A stretch of 64,000 bases of DNA from Emticicia oligotrophica DSM 17448 (GTDB lineage: Bacteria; Bacteroidota; Bacteroidia; Cytophagales; Spirosomataceae): positions 1,984,001-2,048,000 of the forward strand of contig NC_018748.1 of NCBI RefSeq assembly GCF_000263195.1, read 5' to 3'. Both the position numbers and the translations under genes were made by a program. Under the pieces are notes generated by a model, which was not told the origin of the DNA, did not search any database, and saw only the letters and a list, made by a program, of their open reading frames with translations. Positions within the stretch are counted from its first letter, which is position 1; every line of letters starts with the position of its first letter. This document shows, piece by piece, positions 16,770 through 25,671 of the stretch.

Positions 16770-18050
16770 ATGATTTTAGACCGTACCATTGCTCCACCAT
16801 CGAGAAAAGTAGAAACCGTTCATATTCCGAAGGCAGATAAACATACATTAAATAACGGCGTTACAATATACAGTGTGCGTGCTGGCGAACAGCCAGTTGT
16901 GCGATTAGAGCTTATTTTCGATGCAGGAAGTAGATTTGATGTCATAGGTGGAGAATCGCTCTTTGTTTCCAAAATGCTCACGGAAGGAACCAAAAACTTT
17001 AAAGCAGTTGAGATTAGCGAGTTTTTCGACCAATATGGAGCATTTATTGAAATCAATCAAGCATTTGAGCGTCTGACAATCACTGTGCATGGTCTTACTA
17101 AGCATTTGACTAAATTATTGCCAATGCTGAAAGAATTAATCACAGAATCGGTCTTTCCGAGTGAAGAATTTGAAATGCAAAGAAATATTGCCTCACAGAC
17201 ACTCAAAGTCAATCTCGAAAAAACAGCTTTCGTGGCGAGTCAAGCTTTCAGAGAGCAAATTTTTGGTAAAAATCATCCTTACGGGAAATCGGTTACGCAA
17301 GCAACTATCGAAAATATTACACGCGAAGCAGTAACAGATTTTTACGGGAAGCAAATAAAAGGAAAGGTTTTTACTATATTTTTATCAGGAAGCTTCGAAG
17401 AAACAGAAATTTCGGCTTTGAATGAAGTATTAGGTCAAATGCCTTTGGTTACTCCAGAAAAAATAGGTGAACAATTCCCTGAAAGCCCAGTAGTTGGTGA
17501 AAACTTGTTAATTAATCGCCCAGAAAACCTTCAATCATCTATTCGCTTAGGAAGAAGACTTTTCAATCGCTCACACCCAGATTTCTTTAAATTTGTAGTA
17601 ACAAATACTATTTTTGGCGGATACTTTGGTAGCCGATTAATGAAAAATATACGTGAAGAAAAAGGATTTACCTATGGTATTTCTTCATCATTGATTCCGC
17701 AACGAGAGGGTGGGTATTTAATAATAGGTACTGATGTGAAAAAAGAGTTTACACAACAGACGATTGATGAGATACATAAAGAGATTGTGCGATTACAAAC
17801 CGAACCAATTTCAGCAAACGAACTCGAAACAGCTCAAAACTATATGATTGGTGCTTTTGTGGGGTCGCTTAATACACCTTTTGAAGTAGCCGACCGCCAA
17901 AAAATTGTCATACTCGAAGCTTTACCAATTGATTTCTATCAGAATTATATTCAGAAAGTAAGTGGAGTTTCAGCAGAAGATGTAATGCAAATTGCTCAAA
18001 AATATCTTCAAGCCGCTGAGCTTTGTGAAGTTGTGGTTGGTGGAAAGTAA
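16770..18050 (+). CDS. M16-family (insulinase-like) protein lacking the zinc-binding motif
   Basis: A 426-residue, two-domain M16-like protein. The chosen start is the ATG at 16770; an in-frame GTG at 16635 lies in the degQ terminator and is rejected. The N-terminal domain begins KHTLNNGVTIYSV and keeps the family pattern GGESLFVSKMLTEGT where an active enzyme would have HFLEHM. No HxxEH is present, so it should be catalytically inactive at zinc. The C-terminal domain keeps the R/Y region GSRLMKNIREEKGFTYGISSS. Many bacteria encode an M16 pair with one active and one inactive subunit; the active partner is not in this window. No signal peptide is obvious from this start. Confidence 0.85.
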   Translation: MILDRTIAPPSRKVETVHIPKADKHTLNNGVTIYSVRAGEQPVVRLELIFDAGSRFDVIGGESLFVSKMLTEGTKNFKAVEISEFFDQYGAFIEINQAFERLTITVHGLTKHLTKLLPMLKELITESVFPSEEFEMQRNIASQTLKVNLEKTAFVASQAFREQIFGKNHPYGKSVTQATIENITREAVTDFYGKQIKGKVFTIFLSGSFEETEISALNEVLGQMPLVTPEKIGEQFPESPVVGENLLINRPENLQSSIRLGRRLFNRSHPDFFKFVVTNTIFGGYFGSRLMKNIREEKGFTYGISSSLIPQREGGYLIIGTDVKKEFTQQTIDEIHKEIVRLQTEPISANELETAQNYMIGAFVGSLNTPFEVADRQKIVILEALPIDFYQNYIQKVSGVSAEDVMQIAQKYLQAAELCEVVVGGK

Positions 18051-18077
18051 AAGCCATAAGATAAAGTCAAAAGATTG

Positions 18078-18114
18078 CCACTGATTTATACGATGTATTA
18101 GTCAGTGGTTTTTT
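18078..18114 (+). terminator. Terminator between convergent M16-like and glycosyltransferase genes
   Basis: CCACTGA (18078-18084) pairs with TCAGTGG (18102-18108), followed by TTTTTTC. Confidence 0.75.
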
Positions 18115-18132
18115 CTTTAATAAGAAGCCAGC

Positions 18133-19620
18133 TTACGCAGTTCGATTTTGCAGGAAGGTATAATAAAGTATGCTTCCATAGCCAACAATGAGCATCAAAT
18201 GAAAAGGAACGAGCCCCCACTGCCCAAGAGATAATTCAATAATTAAAGCAGAAATAAAATAAAGCATTAAAAAAAGCTCTATCCATGTGCTTTTGTTGAT
18301 ACTTTGAACAATGTAAATATTGCCTCGCCAAGAGTCTTTTTGGGTATTTACATTAAACTTTGGTGTACGTACGAAAGGCGTTTTCTTCCCTAACCAGCCT
18401 TCAACAACCGCCACCGAATTATGAAACGATAAACCCATCATGAAAAGTAAAAACCAGACAAATCTTTTAATAAACTCAAAAATTCCTAAACCAGTTTTTT
18501 GGAACGAAATCCAATAAAAACAACCTAAAATTACCCAACTAACTTGAAATAAGGCCGAATAACGAAAAAATGAAGCATAAACACTTGAATCTTTCCCTAA
18601 AAACATCATCGGTACACTAAGAAGTGAAAGTAATAGTACGGCAACAAAGACCGCACTATTCATCAAATGATAAAACCCATGAAGTTTGGTGCCAAACCCT
18701 AAATGTTTATCAGTCAATAATTTTCGAAGATTTTTTACCACACATTCGGCCGCTCCTTTTGTCCAGCGGTATTGCTGCGACTTTACCGCACTCATCGTTA
18801 CGGGAAGTTCGGCAGGGCAGCCCACATTTTCTAAATACACAAATCGCCAGTCTTTCATTTGAGCTCGATAGCTTAGGTCTAAGTCTTCAGTAAGCGTATC
18901 TGCTTCCCAGCCTCCAGCATCTTCGATGGTAGATTTTCGCCAAACTCCCGCAGTTCCATTAAAATTGATAAAGTGTTTGTCGGCATTTCGGCCACCTTGT
19001 TCAATCGTAAAATGGGCATCTAAGCCAAAAGCTTGCAACTGCGTAAGTAAAGAATAATTTTCGTTGATATGTTTCCAGCGAGTTTGTACAACTCCCACAT
19101 CAGGCGAGGAAAAATGTCGTATAGTTTCTTGGAGAAAGTCTTTTGGTGGAACAAAATCAGCATCAAAAATGGCAATAAACTCTCCTTTGCACTTCTTTAA
19201 GCCAAAAGCAAGTGCACCTGCTTTAAAACCAGTCCGTTCTGCTCTACGAATGTGATTAATCTGAAAGCCTAGTTGTTGATACGCATTTACCTTCTGTGCG
19301 ATTATCTCAATTGTTTCGTCGGTTGAATCATCTAAAACTTGAATTTCAAACCTTTCTTTGGGATATTCAAATGCAGTAATGGCATCAATCAGACGCTCAA
19401 CTACATATCGTTCATTATAAATAGGAAGTTGAATAGTTACAAAAGGAAGATTACCATCCACCGTATGGGTGTATGAGCTTGATTGACTATTTCCAACCGA
19501 ATGTTTACTTCCTAAATAACTTATTATTAAACTAAGTTGAATTAGGCTATATGAAAAAATGAAAACCAGTGGAATGGCGTAAATTATCAAAAACAATAAT
19601 TCCATATATATAAAACCCAC
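18133..19620 (-). CDS. GT2 family processive-type glycosyltransferase, cellulose-synthase/CslA-like
   Basis: A 495-residue membrane glycosyltransferase. A membrane helix lies at about 6-30. The GT-A domain follows with VQLPIYNERYVVERLI, DDSTDET, the DxD motif in IFDADFVPP, TEDLDLSYRAQ and the acceptor motif QQYRWTKG (QxxRW type), the set seen in cellulose synthase-like and glucomannan synthase-like enzymes. At least four C-terminal membrane helices follow and may form a polymer channel. It probably builds a beta-linked surface polysaccharide from a nucleotide sugar; the product is unknown. The start is 22 bases after a second GT2 gene, so the two form an operon. An alternative start is Met6 (19605). 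Confidence 0.85.
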   Translation of the reverse strand: MGFIYMELLFLIIYAIPLVFIFSYSLIQLSLIISYLGSKHSVGNSQSSSYTHTVDGNLPFVTIQLPIYNERYVVERLIDAITAFEYPKERFEIQVLDDSTDETIEIIAQKVNAYQQLGFQINHIRRAERTGFKAGALAFGLKKCKGEFIAIFDADFVPPKDFLQETIRHFSSPDVGVVQTRWKHINENYSLLTQLQAFGLDAHFTIEQGGRNADKHFINFNGTAGVWRKSTIEDAGGWEADTLTEDLDLSYRAQMKDWRFVYLENVGCPAELPVTMSAVKSQQYRWTKGAAECVVKNLRKLLTDKHLGFGTKLHGFYHLMNSAVFVAVLLLSLLSVPMMFLGKDSSVYASFFRYSALFQVSWVILGCFYWISFQKTGLGIFEFIKRFVWFLLFMMGLSFHNSVAVVEGWLGKKTPFVRTPKFNVNTQKDSWRGNIYIVQSINKSTWIELFLMLYFISALIIELSLGQWGLVPFHLMLIVGYGSILYYTFLQNRTA

Positions 19621-19642
19621 CTCTGTAGGAGAGTTGAAAGAG

Positions 19643-20320
19643 CTACAAGTATTTAAAAATAGTAGTAATGATTTTATAGCCGGCTAAAACAGTGCCTTTT
19701 ACAGTACCCGAAATCTTTGATTTTCCAACTCTACGGCGGTAATTAACGGCCATTTCGGTGGTTCTCATTTTCATTTTGGCCGCTTTTAGTTGCATTTCTA
19801 CAGTCCAGCCATAAGTTGTATCTTGCATATTGAGTGCCAAAAGCGAATTAAATTTTATCGCTCTGAAAGGCCCTAAATCAGTATAATGTACGCCATAAAA
19901 CAACTTCAAGAGGTTAGTAGCCAACCAATTGCCAAAAATCTGCGGAATTGTCATTGAGCCAGCCTGACGCTCACCTAATGCCCGTGAGCCAATCACCATG
20001 TCGTAGTTTTGCTCAATAATAGGTTTTATCAATTCACGCATTTCTTCGGGGTAATCTGAGTAATCGGCATCTAAGAAAACCACAATATCGGGTTTTTGTT
20101 TTTTTGCGTACTCAATTCCCTTCAAACACGCAAAACCGTAGCCTTGCTGGAGTTCGTCTAAAACCGTTGCTCCAGCTCGTTTTGCTACTTTTGAGGTTTC
20201 ATCGCTCGAATTATTATTTACCACAACCACCTCATCGACAATATCTTGTGGAATCTCGGCAATGACTTTATCAATAGATTTTGCTTCGTTGAAAGCAGGA
20301 ATGATAACGATTATTTTCAT
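19643..20320 (-). CDS. GT2 family glycosyltransferase, dolichol/undecaprenyl-phosphate type
   Basis: A 225-residue soluble GT2 enzyme. The start chosen is the ATG giving MKIIVIIPAFNEAKSI, because it places the family's first beta strand at the N-terminus; a longer frame upstream adds 19 unlikely residues. Motifs are IPAFNEAKSIDKV, VVVNNNSSDETSK, the metal-binding VVFLDADYSDYPEE and the late GPFRAIK plus TYGWTVEMQLKA. No membrane domain is present. Such enzymes transfer sugars from nucleotide donors to polyprenyl phosphate or to lipid acceptors. It probably acts together with the CslA-like enzyme encoded immediately downstream. Confidence 0.85.
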   Translation of the reverse strand: MKIIVIIPAFNEAKSIDKVIAEIPQDIVDEVVVVNNNSSDETSKVAKRAGATVLDELQQGYGFACLKGIEYAKKQKPDIVVFLDADYSDYPEEMRELIKPIIEQNYDMVIGSRALGERQAGSMTIPQIFGNWLATNLLKLFYGVHYTDLGPFRAIKFNSLLALNMQDTTYGWTVEMQLKAAKMKMRTTEMAVNYRRRVGKSKISGTVKGTVLAGYKIITTIFKYL

Positions 20321-20375
20321 TAAAATTTTGGCGTTGTACGCTACTTTTCTGCTTATAATTATGTTCTCGCTCACC

Positions 20376-20496
20376 ACATCCCCCGCCGACTTCGTCAGGC
20401 TGCCCCCTTCAAAGGGGGAATTTTCCGTTTGTTAATATCTGTAAAGAAAAACTTTACCGATTTAAAGTCCCCCTTCGAAGGGGGTAGGAGGATGTC
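20376..20496. repeat. Inverted pair of CCCCCTT-hairpin elements in a gene-free gap
   Basis: The 338-base gap 20321-20658 holds no gene. Copy one has a hairpin at 20403-20418 (CCCCCTT-CA-AAGGGGG); copy two is a perfect palindrome at 20469-20484. Read on the minus strand, copy one gives TCCCCCTTTGAAGGGGG, CAG and later GGATGT; copy two on the plus strand gives TCCCCCTTCGAAGGGGG, TAG and GGATGT with about 20 bases missing between. They are thus two copies of one element facing each other. The rest of the gap is AT-rich. Confidence 0.7.
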
Positions 20497-20658
20497 AATA
20501 TTGTAATTATTTTATTTCGACTGCAATTTAGGCTTTTTCTACATACGCAAAGGTAAGGAAGCTGACAAAGTATATGAATTTGAGATTTTCCAGAAATAAA
20601 CAAAGTGATTATATTTACCAGAATTTTACTTTTTTCACACAAAATACCTGCTGATTTT

Positions 20659-21870
20659 ATGAATTATCTACGTTTTCTTGCTGCTTTCTTTATTTTAAGT
20701 GTTTGTTTTTCTTGTAAGACAAAAGAGGTTGTTAAACCTAATTCTCCACCAAGTCCTTTTACCGTTACGGCAACACTGGCTGATAATGGAAAAGACATCA
20801 TATTAAAGTGGACAAAGAGCAAAGACCCCGACGGCGATGCCGTAACTTATACAGTTGTTTATAAAGATACGCTTATCAGACACTTGAATGATACAACCTA
20901 CATAATAAAAAACGTGCCTTATGATACTGAAGTGAAAGGAAGTATTGTGGCTAAAGATTTAAAAGGCGGGGCAAATGTGGCACAATTTAGTAGCAAAACA
21001 CCCTCCTTATATATTAAAATACCAGACATTAATTTTGAAAATGCCTTAATTAGGTTAAAGATTGACGATATTCAAGACGGGCAGGTTTTAAGAAGCAATG
21101 CTGAGAAAGTTACGGATTTAAGGCTCAATAATTCCAAGAGTAATAATAAAATAAGTAGTTTAACTGGAATTGAAAGTTTTATAAATTTAACATATTTGGA
21201 CTGTACCTATAACCAATTAATTTCATTAGATGTAAGTAAAAACACAAACTTGGTTTACTTATTCTGTTATATCAACCAATTGGATAGTTTAGATATTAGT
21301 AAAAACACAAAACTTATTCAAATAGATTGCGGAGGGAATAATTTAATAAGTTTAGATGTAAGTAAAAATAAAGCTATGAGGTCTTTGGCGTTTGCTTCAA
21401 ATGAAGTAACAAATTTAGACATTAGTAATAACCTAAATTTAGAACGTTTAACTTGTAGTGGAAATCAATTAACACATTTAGATTTAAGCAAAAATATAGG
21501 TTTAAGGTATTTAGATTGTAGTTACAATTCGTTAGTAAATTTAGACATTAGTAACAATTCATTTTTAGACGAGTTCTATTGTAGTTATAATCAATTGACA
21601 CGTTTAGATTTAAGTAAAAATACAGTTTTGCGTAATTTTTCTTGCTTCGTTAATAATCTAACAAGTTTAGATGTTAGTAAAAACACAAAATTACGACTTC
21701 TATCTTGTTCGGAAAATCAATTATTAAATTTAGATATCAGTAAAAATACAATTTTGGAAAACCTATATTGCCAAAACAATAAAATCCAAACCATTTGTGT
21801 AAGCAACTTAAACCAACCCCAAATAAGGTGGCAAAAAGACCCAACCGCCACATATAAAGTCTGTAATTAA
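20659..21870 (+). CDS. Leucine-rich-repeat lipoprotein with Fn3-like domain
   Basis: A 403-residue protein from the ATG at 20659, chosen because it gives a proper lipoprotein signal (MNYLRFLAAFFILSVCFSC); the frame is open further upstream without a signal. After a proline-rich linker, about 85 residues resemble a fibronectin type III or cadherin-like sandwich (ADNGKDIILKW, then KDPDGDAVTYTVVY). From 21223, nine consecutive 21-residue repeats follow the pattern LD.S.N..L..L.C..N.L, preceded by one partial unit. This is a regular LRR horseshoe with an unusual cysteine in most units. It is a likely surface-exposed binding protein of unknown ligand. No neighbour is obviously linked. Confidence 0.85.
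   Translation: MNYLRFLAAFFILSVCFSCKTKEVVKPNSPPSPFTVTATLADNGKDIILKWTKSKDPDGDAVTYTVVYKDTLIRHLNDTTYIIKNVPYDTEVKGSIVAKDLKGGANVAQFSSKTPSLYIKIPDINFENALIRLKIDDIQDGQVLRSNAEKVTDLRLNNSKSNNKISSLTGIESFINLTYLDCTYNQLISLDVSKNTNLVYLFCYINQLDSLDISKNTKLIQIDCGGNNLISLDVSKNKAMRSLAFASNEVTNLDISNNLNLERLTCSGNQLTHLDLSKNIGLRYLDCSYNSLVNLDISNNSFLDEFYCSYNQLTRLDLSKNTVLRNFSCFVNNLTSLDVSKNTKLRLLSCSENQLLNLDISKNTILENLYCQNNKIQTICVSNLNQPQIRWQKDPTATYKVCN
21223..21789 (+). repeat. Nine in-frame 63-base tandem repeats encoding LRR units
   Basis: Each 63-base unit encodes 21 residues with consensus (S/N)LD(V/I/L)SKN..L..L.C..N.L. Units are diverged at the DNA level but keep exact length, so copy-number change would stay in frame. Confidence 0.85.
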
Positions 21871-21951
21871 ACTAAATTTCCTCTTTTACTCCAACAAATA
21901 GGGCTGAAAAAGAACTTTTCTCTAAAAAAAATACAAAAACTCTGCTACAAG

Positions 21952-21984
21952 TTTTGCTTTTCAGAACTTGTTTGTCTAATTTTG
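21952..21984 (+). promoter_or_regulatory. Promoter of atpD, Bacteroidota type
   Basis: TTTTG at 21952-21956, a 20-base spacer and TAATTTTG at 21977-21984. This is an excellent match to the -33/-7 consensus. The atpD start lies 63 bases downstream. Confidence 0.75.
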
Positions 21985-22047
21985 CACGCTGAAATAAGAG
22001 TACATCTTAAAAACTGTTTCTGATTTTAATTTAAAAGTTCTCAATAA

Positions 22048-23553
<1,506 letters not shown>

Positions 23554-23626
23554 ATTAAGAGTTAAGAATTAAGAATGTAGAATTTTCAAACCATTCTTAA
23601 TTCTACATTCTACATTCTTAATTACA
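23554..23626. repeat. Imperfect palindrome between atpD and atpC
   Basis: The left arm contains TTAAGAATTAAGAATGTAG and ends near 23584; the right arm (about 23592-23624) reads back as TTAAGAATGTAGAATG. It fills the 78-base gap inside the operon. This is an AT-rich repeat made of GAAT/TTAAG words. Confidence 0.65.
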
Positions 23627-23631
23627 AAGAA

Positions 23632-23874
23632 ATGAACTTAGAAATAATTACTCCTGATAAGAAAGTTTACGCTGGTGTAGTTGACGCGGTTACATTACCG
23701 GGGACAAACGGTGGATTTCAAATTTTGAAAGACCACGCACCAATTGTAAGTACACTTGCCAAAGGAAACTTGGTTATCGACATTAACGGTAAAAAAGAAA
23801 CATTCCTTGTTGATGGTGGTGTAGTTGAAGCAGCTAAGAATAAAGTTTTAGTTTTGGCTGAATCGGTTGCTTAA
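23632..23874 (+). CDS. atpC: F0F1 ATP synthase subunit epsilon (short form)
   Basis: An 80-residue epsilon subunit, which joins gamma in the central stalk. It has the complete N-terminal beta-sandwich: MNLEIITPDKKVYAGVVDAV, PGTNGGFQILKDHAPIVS, then FLVDGGVVEAAKNKVLVLAESV. The usual protein is about 130-140 residues; the C-terminal two-helix domain that can inhibit ATP hydrolysis is absent, and the stop follows the sandwich directly. Short epsilon subunits are known in Bacteroidota, so this is probably natural rather than truncated. It is co-transcribed with atpD across a palindromic spacer and is followed by a strong terminator. Confidence 0.93.
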   Translation: MNLEIITPDKKVYAGVVDAVTLPGTNGGFQILKDHAPIVSTLAKGNLVIDINGKKETFLVDGGVVEAAKNKVLVLAESVA

Positions 23875-23894
23875 AACCTTTTTTTATAGATACT

Positions 23895-23931
23895 CAAAAG
23901 AGGCATAGAGAAATCTGTGCCTCTTTTGGTT
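23895..23931 (+). terminator. Terminator after atpDC
   Basis: CAAAAGAGGCA (23895-23905) pairs exactly with TGCCTCTTTTG (23918-23928), followed by GTTTT. Confidence 0.85.
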
Positions 23932-24038
23932 TTATGGGCGAAAAGAGAGTATATTTACTCAGATAAAAGGCAATACCTTCATTAATTTTGAACCTCAAAG
24001 AATATTATTAGGTTATTAGAATATATTATATCGATTGA

Positions 24039-25025
24039 ATGCTCATAGATAATCACGGAAGACCTATTAATTACTTGCGATTGGCTATAACTGACCGCTG
24101 TAATTTGCGTTGCTTTTATTGTATGCCAGAAGAAGGAATACAATATTTGCCAAAGCCGCATTTATTGAGCTACGAAGAGATGCTTCGTCTTTGCCGAATT
24201 TTGGCTGAAATGGGCATTAGTAAAGTTAGAATTACAGGCGGAGAGCCGTTTGTTCGCCGTGATATTATTCCTTTTCTGTGGAAATTATCAGAAATTGAAG
24301 GTATTGAGAAGATAAATATTACGACCAATGGCGTACTTACAGCACCATTAGTGCCAGAGTTAAAGCAAATAGGCATTAGTTCGGTTAATCTTAGTCTTGA
24401 TTCGCTCGACCGCCAACGGTTCTTCGAAATTACTCGCCGTGATGAATTTCCGAAGGTTTGGGCTACTCTTGAAGCTCTTTTAGCACACGATATTCCCGTT
24501 AAAGTCAATACAGTAGTAATGGCTGGTAAAAATGATGCTGATATTTTATCAATGGTTGAGTTGGCTCGTAACCAAAATGTATCGGTGCGTTTTATTGAAG
24601 AAATGCCTTTTAACGGCGAAGGTCTTCGCCCCGAACAAATGGAGTTTTGGAGTTATCGACGAATCATTGATTTAATTCGCTCAGAACATCTTGAACTTTA
24701 CAAATTACAAGATGAACCTAATTCTACATCATATAATTATCATATTCCGAATTTTAAAGGTACAATTGGCGTAATCGCAGCATTTAGTCGAACCTTCTGT
24801 GGTACTTGTAATCGTATTCGTGTGACACCAACGGGTAGTTTCCGAACTTGTTTATATGATGATGGTGTTTTCAACGTAAGAGATTTCATGCGTCAGAAAT
24901 TATCAGATGAAGAAATCAAACAGCGAATTTATGATGCTTTACAAAATCGTGCAAAAGATGGTTTTGAGGCCGAAAATCGCAGGTCTGGTGCCATTTCAGA
25001 GTCGATGACTACGATTGGTGGTTAA
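24039..25025 (+). CDS. moaA: GTP 3',8-cyclase MoaA (molybdenum cofactor step 1)
   Basis: A 328-residue radical SAM enzyme that converts GTP to 3',8-cyclo-7,8-dihydro-GTP, the first step in molybdopterin synthesis. The SAM-cluster cysteines are Cys21, Cys25 and Cys28 in DRCNLRCFYC. The second cluster is held by Cys254, Cys257 and Cys271 in FCGTCNRIRVTPTGSFRTC. The C-terminus ends in GG, which is required in MoaA for activity. The gene is alone here; moaC, moaE and mobA are not adjacent. moeA is located about 27 kb further on. No molybdenum-cofactor riboswitch is visible upstream. Confidence 0.96.
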   Translation: MLIDNHGRPINYLRLAITDRCNLRCFYCMPEEGIQYLPKPHLLSYEEMLRLCRILAEMGISKVRITGGEPFVRRDIIPFLWKLSEIEGIEKINITTNGVLTAPLVPELKQIGISSVNLSLDSLDRQRFFEITRRDEFPKVWATLEALLAHDIPVKVNTVVMAGKNDADILSMVELARNQNVSVRFIEEMPFNGEGLRPEQMEFWSYRRIIDLIRSEHLELYKLQDEPNSTSYNYHIPNFKGTIGVIAAFSRTFCGTCNRIRVTPTGSFRTCLYDDGVFNVRDFMRQKLSDEEIKQRIYDALQNRAKDGFEAENRRSGAISESMTTIGG

Positions 25026-25102
25026 TATCAACGAAAGAAATTGATGATAGAATGCATATTAAATTTAGAATAAAACTTTACCAAATATCAAATTTATAGT
25101 TT

Positions 25103-25546
25103 ATGTTAAAAGCAGAAATGGTTACCGATAAAGGTACAATGACAATTGAGTTTTACGAACAAGACGCTCCAATTACAGTAAATAACTTTGTTACATTGGC
25201 AAAAAAAGGTTTTTATGATGGCCTAATTTTCCACCGTGTGATTCCAAACTTCATGATTCAAGGTGGTGACCCAACAGGTACAGGTGCTGGTGGCCCCGGT
25301 TATACAATTCCGTGTGAATTAACAGGTAATAATCAATACCATGATAAGGGAGTACTTTCAATGGCTCACCGTGGACGTAATACTGGTGGTTCGCAGTTTT
25401 TTATTTGTCATAATCGCTCAAATACTCAACATTTAGACCGTAATCATACTTGTTTCGGTAAAGTTGTTGAAGGATTGGAAGTGGTTGATGCAATTCGTCA
25501 AGGAGATAAGATTCAGAAAGTAACAATCATTGAAACTGAAGCGTAA
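25103..25546 (+). CDS. Peptidyl-prolyl cis-trans isomerase, cyclophilin type
   Basis: A 147-residue cytoplasmic cyclophilin that speeds proline isomerisation during folding. There is no signal peptide. Core residues are present: Arg in [19 protein letters not shown], then [19 protein letters not shown], and [19 protein letters not shown]. The tryptophan of eukaryotic cyclosporin-binding sites is replaced by histidine ([10 protein letters not shown]), as in most bacterial forms. It resembles PpiB in length. It is followed by a strong terminator and appears to be a single-gene unit. Confidence 0.93.
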   Translation: MLKAEMVTDKGTMTIEFYEQDAPITVNNFVTLAKKGFYDGLIFHRVIPNFMIQGGDPTGTGAGGPGYTIPCELTGNNQYHDKGVLSMAHRGRNTGGSQFFICHNRSNTQHLDRNHTCFGKVVEGLEVVDAIRQGDKIQKVTIIETEA

Positions 25547-25568
25547 TTCAGACTAATATTAGCAATAA

Positions 25569-25604
25569 AAGCTGCTCAGAAACTTGTTTTTGAGCAGCTT
25601 TTTC
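25569..25604 (+). terminator. Terminator after the cyclophilin gene
   Basis: GCTGCTCA (25571-25578) pairs with TGAGCAGC (25591-25598) with flanking AA/TT, followed by a T run. Confidence 0.85.
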
Positions 25605-25671
25605 TTTTTCCACCATCAAAAACAATTATTTCTTTCTATCTTCGCAAAAAATCAAACTTCATCGTTTTTAT

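Noticed and set aside
21223-21789. CRISPR-like array
   Set aside because: Units are contiguous coding repeats without unique spacers.
23940-24038. Molybdenum-cofactor riboswitch before moaA
   Set aside because: The leader is short and AT-rich with no multi-helix structure.
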